Assembly (NCBI RefSeq): GCF_049808615.1
Contig: NZ_JBNCAN010000027.1
Coordinates: 1-61,604, forward strand
Reading direction: 5' to 3'
Length of the DNA: 61,604 nt
Source: Modicisalibacter sp049808615
GTDB taxonomy: Bacteria > Pseudomonadota > Gammaproteobacteria > Pseudomonadales > Halomonadaceae
Each line of letters opens with the position of its first letter. Position 1 is the first letter of the stretch. Positions 44,536-51,830 of the stretch are shown in pieces. The notes below the pieces were generated by a model. The model ran no database searches. It was not told where the DNA came from and worked only from the letters and a program-made list of their open reading frames with translations. The translations under genes and the position numbers were made by a program.

Positions 44536-44758
44536 TCCAGACGATGCGCCGGAACTCGACGATGCCTTCTTCGAAGAGGCCGATGAGTATCGCGGCGATG
44601 CCTTGGTCAAACGCAGACGTCCGAAGGCCGATAAAGTAAAACAGCGCGTGACCATACGCCTGGACTCGGAGATCGTAGAATCATTCAAGTCACAAGGCGC
44701 TGGCTGGCAGAGTCGAATCAATCAGGCGCTCAAGGAATATCTTCAAGAGCACAATTGA
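44495..44758 (+). CDS. brnA: BrnA-family antitoxin
   Basis: The 87-residue protein has an acidic front (DHDWIDPDDAPELDDAFFEEA) and a ribbon-helix-helix C-terminus (KQRVTIRLDSEIVESFKSQG, GWQSRINQALKEYL), typical of BrnA (DUF4415). It binds BrnT and represses its own operon in characterised systems. It follows brnT with overlap, the standard order. Confidence 0.9.
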   Translation: MSANRENADHDWIDPDDAPELDDAFFEEADEYRGDALVKRRRPKADKVKQRVTIRLDSEIVESFKSQGAGWQSRINQALKEYLQEHN

Positions 44759-44783
44759 TTCACGACGATTGCATCAGGACGCT

Positions 44784-44798
44784 TGAACATGCAGGTCT
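44784..44798 (+). repeat. 15-bp direct repeat, right copy
   Basis: An exact copy of TGAACATGCAGGTCT from the fliE end, again followed in frame by a stop (TAA). It marks the right limit of the brnTA segment. Confidence 0.85.
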
Positions 44799-45687
44799 AA
44801 CCTCCAAGTTCACGCCTGAGGAACTCCATGGCCGCGTCCATGGCGCTGCCACGAGTCAGGAAGGTGGTGATATGGCCACGATAGCGTAGCAAGTAAAGCT
44901 CGCTATCAATTCCGGCCTCATTTAAAGCGGTATGAAAGTCCTTGGCGTGATCCACCGGCACCAGATCGTCCCAGGTGCCATGAAACAGGAAGAAAGGCGG
45001 AGCATCCGCGTTGATGTGTTTCATCGGCGACGCCTTGGCGTACTGCATGGGAACCTTCAGGCGGGGGCCGCCGAGGAACTTCACCACCAGGCGTCCATCA
45101 TCGAACTTGAACAAGTTGCTCGGTGTGCCACCGGAGACCACCGCCGCCAGCTGCGAGGTGTCACCGCCATACGGCTCGTTCAACTCGCCCCCTTCGCTGG
45201 CCACCAGCGCCAATAGGCTCACCAGATGCGCCCCGGAGGAATAGCCCACGCCGGCGATACGGGAGGTATCCACGTCCCATTCATCCGCATGCGCATGAAT
45301 CCAGGCCATGGCCTGTTGCAGGTCGTGAAGCTGGGCAGGGAACTTGTAGTCGGGGGCGAAACGATAGGTGACGTTGATCGCCACGATGCCGTTGCGGGCC
45401 AAGCGCTCGGCGATATCGGTCATATCGTCTCGAGAGCGCCCTTGCCAGCCACCGCCGTGTACGACCAAGGCAGCGGGTCGCTCAGTCACGCCGGGTGTGG
45501 CGGGTAAATAGACATCCGCCTGGATGGCTTCGGGCCAGTCATCCGGGGTGTAGGTCAGGTTTTTCAATACCTCGAAGGAGGTGGTTTGCGGAAGGGTAGC
45601 CGTTGATGGGGTCTCGGGTGCGTCCAAGTGAGTCGTACAGCCGCTCAGGATGAACAGCAGGGCGGGAAGCATCCATAGTGTGCGCAT
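44797..45687 (-). CDS. Alpha/beta-hydrolase lipoprotein (esterase/BD-FAE type)
   Basis: The 296-residue protein has a lipoprotein signal (WMLPALLFILSGCTT, lipobox LSGC). An esterase body follows with the oxyanion motif HGGGW, nucleophile elbow GYSSGAH, a catalytic Asp region (GTWDDLVP) and a His near RGHITTF. This fits a secreted carboxylesterase or acetyl-esterase; the substrate is unknown. It is divergent from nothing and convergent with brnA, its stop lying in the 15-bp repeat. Confidence 0.85.
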   Translation of the reverse strand: MRTLWMLPALLFILSGCTTHLDAPETPSTATLPQTTSFEVLKNLTYTPDDWPEAIQADVYLPATPGVTERPAALVVHGGGWQGRSRDDMTDIAERLARNGIVAINVTYRFAPDYKFPAQLHDLQQAMAWIHAHADEWDVDTSRIAGVGYSSGAHLVSLLALVASEGGELNEPYGGDTSQLAAVVSGGTPSNLFKFDDGRLVVKFLGGPRLKVPMQYAKASPMKHINADAPPFFLFHGTWDDLVPVDHAKDFHTALNEAGIDSELYLLRYRGHITTFLTRGSAMDAAMEFLRRELGG

Positions 45688-45786
45688 TGCCACTCTCTTG
45701 ACAGGTGAAAAACGACGGGGCTGACATCATGGTAACAGTCCCGCCGAGTTTCAGAACCAGAAAGCCTTGAAGGGCGTCAGGTTTTT

Positions 45787-48585
45787 TTATTGCTGCCAAG
45801 CAGTGTCGGGCATCAATTCAGGCCCCGGTCTGGCCAGCAGATAGCCCTGGATCCGCCCACAACCATGGGCCTGAAGGAACTCAAGCTGTGCCTGGGTTTC
45901 GATACCCTCGGCGCAGACTTCCCGTCCGAATCCACTGCACAGGGTCAAAAGCGATTCGACGATGGCGCGATCTTCCGCGGAGTTGGGTAGTCCGGCGATG
46001 AAGGACTTGTCGATCTTGATCGTATCGAAGGGGAACTGCTTCAAATGCGATAGCGACGAGAATCCGGTACCGAAATCGTCCAAGGCAATACGCACTCCTC
46101 GATCATACAACCCAGCCAGTTGCTGGCCGATCCACTCCGGGGATTGAATGAGCGCGGTTTCGGTGATCTCGAGCTCCAATGCACTGGTGGACAACCCGCG
46201 CTGATGCAATGCCGACATTATGTGGGTTGCCAGATGATCGTCATCCATCAACTGGATGGCACTGATATTGATGCTGATGAAAAAGCCTTCGGAGAGCCGG
46301 TCCCGAGCCGCGACCAGCGCGTCCAGCGCCTGTTCGATGACCCATTTCCCGACCTCGATCATCATCCCGTTCTCTTCCAGAATCGGCACGAAAACATCGG
46401 GACCGATGGTGCCTAACTTCTCGTCTTTCCAGCGCAGAAGCACCTCCGCGCCGGTGGGTCGGGAAAGATCGGCCAGATGCCACTGGGGTTGAAAGTGCAG
46501 ACGAAAATCACCACGGGCAAACGCGCCGGAGAGCCGCTGTTCGATATTCTGGTGTCGGCTGGCTTCCTTGAGCATGCCGCTCATGTATTGGCGTACCCGG
46601 TTGCGTCCGTGCCGCTTGGCTTGCACCTGAGCCGCATTGGCCCGACGCAACAGCTCGGCGGGTTTTATATAGCCGCCGGTGGTGGTAGCCAAGCCGATAC
46701 TGATGGTCAACTGCAATTCACCGATCATCGGAAAGCGGTGTTGCTCCACGCGCTGACGTAAGCGGTCGGCTAGCTCGAGAACATGCTTGTCGCTGACCAG
46801 GTTGACACCGATAGCGAATTCGTCACCGCCCAGGCGTCCTATCAGCGCGTTGGAATAATCCATCAATGCTGAAGAAAAGACGCCAGCCAGCTCTCGCAGC
46901 ACGTCATCCGCCATCGCCGTGCCATGGGCATCGTTGATCCGCTTGAAACGATCGACTCCACACACCAGCACCGCCTGACGGCGTGCCGTGGAATGACGCT
47001 TGGGAGCGTTTTTCGCCAGCGCTTTTAGAAAACCCGCGCGATTGAGCTGGCGGGTCAAGGCGTCATGATGAGTGATCCATTCAATCTCGCGTTGCGCTTC
47101 CAGGGACTCGCGCAGATCCCGAGCAACGATGACGACGTTGTAGTGACCGGAATCCTTGTATTTGATCCGTTGTATCGTTGCCCGCACCGGGAGAACTTCG
47201 CCATCGCGACAGCGAAGATGGGTATTCAAGCGTACCGATTGATCGTCCTCTTCCAGCATGGCGAGCTGCCCGGTCGGGGCCGTGTCGTTGAAACAATCGA
47301 TCAGCTGGTCGGGGGACAGCGTCTTTATTTCTTCATTGCTGTAGCCGAGTTGATCGAGCCCGCCCTGATTGCAATAGGTAAAGCGTTGGGACTGCTCCTC
47401 GAAGATGAGAATCAGGTCCAGGGTGGCATCCAGGGTGGCACGAAACTCTTCCAGGGTGGCGTAGAGGGCGCCTTTTGCCTGTTCTTCGTGCAGTGACTCG
47501 AGTAGACGGCTGCCGATACTCATCAAGGGTTTCAGCAGGCGTTGTGCACGGGCGAGGTTGAAGCCATCCTTGCGATTGGCGATCAGTATCAGGCCCCGGT
47601 TTTCACCTCCCACCACGAACGGAACCAGCAACGCATTATGCAGCGGTGGATGATTGTCCGGGAGCGCATTCGGTGAAATGTCGGCGAAATCATGATCGTT
47701 GTACACCTGAATTTCCGGTCGCAGAAAGCGATCGTTCATCAGGGCATTCATACGATCGAGGCTCAGCCTGCGGCCGCCACGAATGAAGAACGCATGCATC
47801 TTTTCAGTCACATCGCCCAGGGACATGCCAAGCACGTCGAGTACCAGGGCATCATCTTCTTTCGTGATTTCACCCACCAGACCGTATTGGCATTGGGTCA
47901 AGCGCAGAAGATCGTCGAGCAGCTCGAGCAAGATCAGCTTCGGCGGGGCGCCGGCCCGATGGCGTTGTTCCGAGCGGGCAATGAGCGCTTCGATCGTGCG
48001 TTCAAGCGTGGCCTCACTGTCAGGCATTTCATTCAAGTGGGTTGCCCGTCGTCCATGGGCGATCTCGAGAGTAATCAGATCGGCAAGGTTATGCAGTGTT
48101 TCCAGTTCTTTAGGTGTGATGCTGCGGGGCTCGCAGCCGATGATGCACAGTGTCCCCAACGGGCTGTCGCCAAGACCGTAGACGGGAACGCCCGCATAAA
48201 AACGAATATAAGGAGCACCCGTCACCAGGGGGTTATCGCAAAAGCGTGAATCTTGGCGTGCATCCTCCACGATGATCGGCTCATTCGCTTCGATCACGTA
48301 GGCGCAGAAGGCGTGTTCTACCGGGGTTTCGCGTACGGTGATGCCCTGAGCCGACTTGAACCATTGGCGCTTGTCGTCCACCAGGCTGACAAGGGCGATG
48401 GGCACCTCGAAGAGACGACAGGCCAGGCGCGTCAGAACATCGAAGCGCTGCTCCGAGGAGGTGTCCAACAGTCGTGTCGATTCAAGCGCCTCCAAGCGCA
48501 CGGTGTCCTTGATTCTCGATCGTTGCTGGCTTGGGGAGCAACTGACGCAGTGATTCATTGTTTTGATCGGCCTCGAGGCATTCAT
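45787..48585 (-). CDS. GAF-GAF-PAS-GGDEF-EAL cyclic-di-GMP signalling protein
   Basis: The 932-residue soluble protein has a GAF domain (about 30-165, EHAFCAYVIEANEPIIVEDA), a second GAF-like region (about 210-370), PAS (about 375-495), GGDEF (about 500-665) and EAL (about 685-930). The GGDEF motif GRLGGDEFAIG is intact. The EAL domain has EVLLRW, NISAIQL, DDFGTGFSSL and IKIDKSFI, so key metal-binding residues are present. Either synthesis or breakdown is possible. No membrane segment is seen. The ATG at 48585 is used; 48558 is an alternative. Confidence 0.9.
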   Translation of the reverse strand: MNASRPIKTMNHCVSCSPSQQRSRIKDTVRLEALESTRLLDTSSEQRFDVLTRLACRLFEVPIALVSLVDDKRQWFKSAQGITVRETPVEHAFCAYVIEANEPIIVEDARQDSRFCDNPLVTGAPYIRFYAGVPVYGLGDSPLGTLCIIGCEPRSITPKELETLHNLADLITLEIAHGRRATHLNEMPDSEATLERTIEALIARSEQRHRAGAPPKLILLELLDDLLRLTQCQYGLVGEITKEDDALVLDVLGMSLGDVTEKMHAFFIRGGRRLSLDRMNALMNDRFLRPEIQVYNDHDFADISPNALPDNHPPLHNALLVPFVVGGENRGLILIANRKDGFNLARAQRLLKPLMSIGSRLLESLHEEQAKGALYATLEEFRATLDATLDLILIFEEQSQRFTYCNQGGLDQLGYSNEEIKTLSPDQLIDCFNDTAPTGQLAMLEEDDQSVRLNTHLRCRDGEVLPVRATIQRIKYKDSGHYNVVIVARDLRESLEAQREIEWITHHDALTRQLNRAGFLKALAKNAPKRHSTARRQAVLVCGVDRFKRINDAHGTAMADDVLRELAGVFSSALMDYSNALIGRLGGDEFAIGVNLVSDKHVLELADRLRQRVEQHRFPMIGELQLTISIGLATTTGGYIKPAELLRRANAAQVQAKRHGRNRVRQYMSGMLKEASRHQNIEQRLSGAFARGDFRLHFQPQWHLADLSRPTGAEVLLRWKDEKLGTIGPDVFVPILEENGMMIEVGKWVIEQALDALVAARDRLSEGFFISINISAIQLMDDDHLATHIMSALHQRGLSTSALELEITETALIQSPEWIGQQLAGLYDRGVRIALDDFGTGFSSLSHLKQFPFDTIKIDKSFIAGLPNSAEDRAIVESLLTLCSGFGREVCAEGIETQAQLEFLQAHGCGRIQGYLLARPGPELMPDTAWQQ

Positions 48586-48690
48586 GGGGCAATACCGATA
48601 ACACTGGATATGCCGTTTATCCGCTATTATCGGCAGCCATCTCGCGAACCTTTAGATATAAGAAATTAATCTAATATACGTGTGCTGATG

Positions 48691-49065
48691 CTAAACTTCG
48701 AGCGTGATCAGATGGCCCTGCAACTGCTCGAGAGAATCAGCGATACGCAATACTTCCTCGCTGGGCATCTGACGAATCACCTCGCCGCTTAGGCGGTCGA
48801 TGATACGCGTTACCACGCGCCCCTCCTGGCGCTGCAGATCGAACTCGATGCCATAGCTGCGCATCACATCGTTGATCCGCTGCACGGGTTCCAGCAGCTC
48901 CTCAAAGCTCGTCGAATCAACGCCGCCGGCAATCCCTGTGGATGACGCGTCTCCCTCGGCGGCGGGGAGCTGTATCAGAGCTTTGTCAGAACGCTGACGC
49001 GATAGCAGATCGCTGACGGAAGGCGCTTGTGCAACGAAATTGAGATCATGAATGGAGGGTGTCAT
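48691..49065 (-). CDS. flaG: Flagellar protein FlaG
   Basis: The 124-residue protein carries the FlaG domain in its second half (INDVMRSYGIEFDLQRQEGR, VVTRIIDRLSGEVIRQMPSEEVL). FlaG influences filament length or cap assembly in other bacteria. The ATG at 49065 (MTPSIHDLNFVAQ) was chosen over an upstream in-frame start. Its usual partners fliD and fliS are not in the window. Confidence 0.88.
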   Translation of the reverse strand: MTPSIHDLNFVAQAPSVSDLLSRQRSDKALIQLPAAEGDASSTGIAGGVDSTSFEELLEPVQRINDVMRSYGIEFDLQRQEGRVVTRIIDRLSGEVIRQMPSEEVLRIADSLEQLQGHLITLEV

Positions 49066-49096
49066 GGCGTATTCCGATACGTAGTGGTGGCTAGGG

Positions 49097-49576
49097 TCAG
49101 GCAATGACCTCTACCTGACTGTTACCAATATCATCATCGACCCCGATGCTCAGGAGCAGGGTGTGCTGATAGCCCAATTGCGTCTTGTAGGCCTTCAGCT
49201 TCTTGATGTCCTGGTGGATGCTGAAGCGATTGGTGCTCTTGGCAATCTCGATGGCCGCCAGATTTTCCGCGGTGCCGCGTCGATGAACGACGATATCCGG
49301 GAAAATCGTGCGCGCCTCGGTCGCCGCGGACGTGGTGCCAGTGACGACCTGCTTCATATAGTGGCAGGGGGTCTCCCAGCAGTTGTATTCACAGTCCACG
49401 TTCCACTCGGGCAACAGCGCCTGAAGATGCAGCGCCAGGCGAAAGGAGATCGCCCGCTCGTTGGCACCCCGCTTGAGAAGGAAGCGATCCTGCTCGATCA
49501 GGGTTTGCAACGCCTGATCAAGAGTTTTCAGAAATGTGCTGTCCGATGTGGTCTTCAAGACATGTAAGTGGCTCAT
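49097..49576 (-). CDS. Hypothetical protein, possible PD-(D/E)XK nuclease fold
   Basis: I do not recognise the family. The 159-residue protein contains TIFPDIVVHRRGTAENLAAIEIAKST, which resembles the restriction-endonuclease-like core (PD, then (D/E)xK as EIAK with one extra residue). A charged helical front (LKTLDQALQTLIEQDRFLLKRG) precedes it. It has Cys pairs in DCEYNCWETPC. The ATG at 49576 is preferred to an in-frame upstream start. It lies between flaG and a TA pair and may belong with the accessory genes. Confidence 0.55.
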   Translation of the reverse strand: MSHLHVLKTTSDSTFLKTLDQALQTLIEQDRFLLKRGANERAISFRLALHLQALLPEWNVDCEYNCWETPCHYMKQVVTGTTSAATEARTIFPDIVVHRRGTAENLAAIEIAKSTNRFSIHQDIKKLKAYKTQLGYQHTLLLSIGVDDDIGNSQVEVIA

Positions 49577-49734
49577 CGGTTTTCCCTGCTTGCCGAGTGG
49601 ATGTGCAACTGTTGAAAGGTATCTTGAAAGAGATATCGGCAAGGGGATAAAAAGCTTGACTATTGGGGGTTATTTCGATTTGCCACTCAGCGTCAGGCTG
49701 ACAAGATTGAGCAAGTGGACCAACTTAAATGCGC

Positions 49735-49763
49735 TTGAGTACTTGTTTTTGTACCAGTACAAT
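49735..49763 (+). promoter_or_regulatory. Promoter of yefM-yoeB
   Basis: TTGAGT (49735-49740) and TACAAT (49758-49763) are 17 bp apart. The -10 overlaps the operator palindromes described below. Confidence 0.65.
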
Positions 49764-49773
49764 GAACTGTACA
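49749..49773 (+). promoter_or_regulatory. YefM operator palindromes
   Basis: TTGTAC-CA-GTACAA (49749-49762) is a perfect inverted repeat and is followed by TGTACA at 49768-49773. TGTACA-centred palindromes are the known binding core of E. coli YefM, so autorepression is likely. Confidence 0.75.
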
Positions 49774-49794
49774 ATTACATCGAGGTGTAAACAT

Positions 49795-50049
49795 ATGGAT
49801 ACTTTGAGCTACTCGGCTTTCCGCGCTCAGCTGGCCAGCATCCTGGACAAGGTCAACGACGATCATGTGCCAATCTTGATCACCCGTCAGAATGGCAAGC
49901 CTGCCATCGTGATGTCGGTGGAGGATTTCAAATCCTACGAAGAAACTGCCTATTTGATGGCAAGTCCCAAGAACGCCGAGCGGTTGAATCAGGCTATTGC
50001 TGAAGTCGAAGCCGGTCAGACGGTCCAGCATGAGCTGATTGAAAAGTGA
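49795..50049 (+). CDS. yefM: YefM antitoxin (Phd/YefM family)
   Basis: The 84-residue antitoxin begins MDTLSYSAFRAQLASILDKV, with VPILITRQNGKPAIVMSVEDFKSYEETAYLMASPKNAERL, a close match to E. coli YefM. The ATG at 49795 is used. It neutralises YoeB and represses the operon. Its stop overlaps the yoeB start (TGATG). Confidence 0.95.
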   Translation: MDTLSYSAFRAQLASILDKVNDDHVPILITRQNGKPAIVMSVEDFKSYEETAYLMASPKNAERLNQAIAEVEAGQTVQHELIEK

Positions 50050-50300
50050 TGCTGACCTGGGCCGAGAAGGCGTGGGAGGATTATCTTTACTGGCAAGCCA
50101 AGGATAAAAAGACGCTGAAGCGGATCAACACGCTTATAAAGGACATACAGCGACAGCCTTTCAACGGCCTCGGTGATCCCGAGCCGTTGAAGTACAACTG
50201 GGCCGGCTATTGGTCAAGACGCATCGATCGCGAGCATCGTCTCGTCTATGGACAGACCGATCAGGCGATTATCATCGTGCAGTGTCGGTATCATTATTGA
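50049..50300 (+). CDS. yoeB: YoeB toxin (RelE-type ribosome-dependent mRNase)
   Basis: The 83-residue toxin begins MLTWAEKAWEDYLYWQAKDK and ends with the catalytic WSRRIDREHRLVYGQTDQAIIIVQCRYHY, including the conserved E/R/H/Y set of YoeB. It looks complete. Its 3' end is partially repeated at 51363-51401. Confidence 0.95.
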   Translation: MLTWAEKAWEDYLYWQAKDKKTLKRINTLIKDIQRQPFNGLGDPEPLKYNWAGYWSRRIDREHRLVYGQTDQAIIIVQCRYHY

Positions 50301-50319
50301 ACCAAGCTGCAAAAGATGG

Positions 50320-50724
50320 CTATTCGAGAAACACTTCTACTGGCACCTCGAATCGCGTCGAAAGTGCTCGGATGTGGCGTAGGTTGAGTTGACGCTTGCC
50401 GCTGAGAATCTCCGAGACCACCGATTGCGTACCAACTTCAGGCAGGCTTGATTGATCAAGGCCATGCTCCTGCATTAGATAGCGCAGCGCCTGAACACCG
50501 CTTACCTCCGGCATTGGCCGATGAGCGTGATCATAAGCTTCTAGCAGGTCGCCCATATGAGATGCCAGGCTTGCCAGCGGATGGTGTTCATCATCGCCCA
50601 CTAGCACCAGCACCTCATCAAGCGCTTCGACCAAGGCATCGTAATCTGCCTCTGACGATGGTTTATCAAGCAAAGGCGCAACAAAGTGCCAATGTGCTAC
50701 GGCTTGTTGGATCAACGCACTCAT
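50320..50724 (-). CDS. higA: HigA-type antitoxin (XRE family)
   Basis: The 134-residue protein has a helical N-terminal half and a C-terminal HTH (ALRYLMQEHGLDQSSLPEVG, VVSEILSGKRQLNLRHIRALSTRF), matching E. coli YgjM/HigA. It follows higB in the same direction with 3 bp between, the inverted toxin-first order typical of higBA. Confidence 0.88.
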   Translation of the reverse strand: MSALIQQAVAHWHFVAPLLDKPSSEADYDALVEALDEVLVLVGDDEHHPLASLASHMGDLLEAYDHAHRPMPEVSGVQALRYLMQEHGLDQSSLPEVGTQSVVSEILSGKRQLNLRHIRALSTRFEVPVEVFLE

Positions 50725-50727
50725 GGG

Positions 50728-51015
50728 TTATTCCTTCCATTTGCCCTTATCATATTCAGCATGGTCAAGGACGTGCTGAAGGTAGACTTTCTTGAAACGA
50801 TAATGGACGACGGCTATCAGACGCAGTTTGTTGCCGTCGATGTCGAATACATGCTGATGGCCGACCTTGTCGGTTGCTGGAAACAGCGCCTTCATCTCTG
50901 CGAAGCTACTGGGCTCGCTGACTTTGATAAGGCGATACCAGGCATCTAGAGCAGACGCAGATTGCGGCCACCTTACCTTGGCCTCCCAAATTCGTTTCTG
51001 TGTGGTGATATGCAT
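50728..51015 (-). CDS. higB: HigB toxin (RelE superfamily)
   Basis: The 95-residue protein starts MHITTQKRIWEAKVRWPQSA and contains VFDIDGNKLRLIAVVHYRFKKVYLQHVLDHAEYDKG, the YgjN/HigB pattern with conserved basic residues. The ATG at 51015 is used; a longer frame runs upstream through the operator. It looks complete. Confidence 0.88.
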   Translation of the reverse strand: MHITTQKRIWEAKVRWPQSASALDAWYRLIKVSEPSSFAEMKALFPATDKVGHQHVFDIDGNKLRLIAVVHYRFKKVYLQHVLDHAEYDKGKWKE

Positions 51016-51025
51016 ACTGTTCTTA

Positions 51026-51083
51026 TATCGCATTTCGCGATAAGGAGTGTAACGCAATCTTACCAGATATCGCAAATTGCGAT
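51026..51083 (-). promoter_or_regulatory. HigA operator pair upstream of higBA
   Basis: Two inverted repeats share the core ATCGC/GCGAT: TATCGC-N5-GCGATA at 51026-51042 and ATCGCAA-A-TTGCGAT at 51069-51083. Their position just upstream of higB fits binding sites for the HigA HTH protein. Confidence 0.7.
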
Positions 51084-51190
51084 GTCGTGTTGTGGCTAGT
51101 CTGACAATTTCCGACGGGCTACTTTCGTTTTGAAGAGGGTGATGCTTACGACGTCGAAGTATGCGATTACCACTGAGTAAGGTGACAACG

Positions 51191-51401
51191 ATGGCTATTC
51201 CTAATACTGCGGGTATGCAGCGCAAGCCGACTCATCCTGGCGAGACGTTGAGAGAGGACTTTATTCCGGACTATGACTTGACCTCCACGCGGCTGGCTGA
51301 ACCCCTGGGGGTGTCGCGCCAGTCCCTGAGAGAGTTATTACGTTGTAAGACCCCGGATGATAGATCAAGCCATCGTCATCGTGCAGTGTCGGTATTACTG
51401 A
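51191..51401 (+). pseudogene. Chimeric remnant: HigA-like head joined to a yoeB tail
   Basis: From 51191 an open frame with an AAGGTG site encodes RKPTHPGETLREDFIPDYDL and LGVSRQSLRELLR, the front half of a HigA/VapI-type XRE antitoxin. Similarity stops near 51345. From 51363, in another frame, GAT CAA GCC... encodes DQAIVIVQCRYY and a stop, the C-terminal tip of YoeB; it is nearly the same as the end of the yoeB gene at 50256-50300. The two partial genes have been joined by deletion. Confidence 0.7.
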
Positions 51402-51510
51402 CGCGGCGAAGTCTCTTCAACTAGAAACGGAAACAGGCCGCCTTTCGGCAGCCCGATGGAGGCACGCTGGATCAAGCCAAATCAAATCTACATGAAACGC
51501 CGAAGAATCT

Positions 51511-51753
51511 TTATTCCTCGCCAGTGCCATTGCAGTCGTCGCAATCGACGACGCCTAGGCCATCGCAATTCGAGCACTCGTCGGATGTCAGGGTTCCCTC
51601 GCCTTCACAACGGTTACACTCCCGTAGCTTTTCCGCTTCGGGATCGACTATCCAGCCGTCGCCATCGCAGTCGGGGCATCCCACCTCAAGCAAGCCACCT
51701 TTGCATGTAGGGCAGCGCACGTCACCCTCGCCATTACAATATCTGCACTTCAT
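51511..51753 (-). CDS. Small CxxC-repeat (DnaJ zinc-finger-like) protein
   Basis: The 80-residue protein is built of six CxxC units: CRYCNGEG, CPTCKGG, CPDCDGDG, CNRCEGEG, CSNCDGLG and CDDCNGTG. These resemble the CxxCxGxG zinc-binding repeats of DnaJ without the J domain. Twelve cysteines suggest binding of about three zinc ions. The ATG at 51753 has AAGG at proper spacing; 51759 is an alternative. It is downstream of fliC in the same direction, beyond the fliC terminator. The function is unknown. Confidence 0.75.
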   Translation of the reverse strand: MKCRYCNGEGDVRCPTCKGGLLEVGCPDCDGDGWIVDPEAEKLRECNRCEGEGTLTSDECSNCDGLGVVDCDDCNGTGEE

Positions 51754-51782
51754 GGACATGCCTTAATAAATTCTCAAACAGG

Positions 51783-51808
51783 AAAAGGGCCGGCCTAAGC
51801 CGACCCTC
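51783..51808 (-). terminator. Terminator of fliC
   Basis: On the minus strand GGGTCGGC and GCCGGCCC pair around TTAG with one mismatch, then TTTTCC follows. It begins 23 bp after the fliC stop. Confidence 0.75.
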
Positions 51809-51830
51809 ACTTTTACCGCTATGCTTTGAA

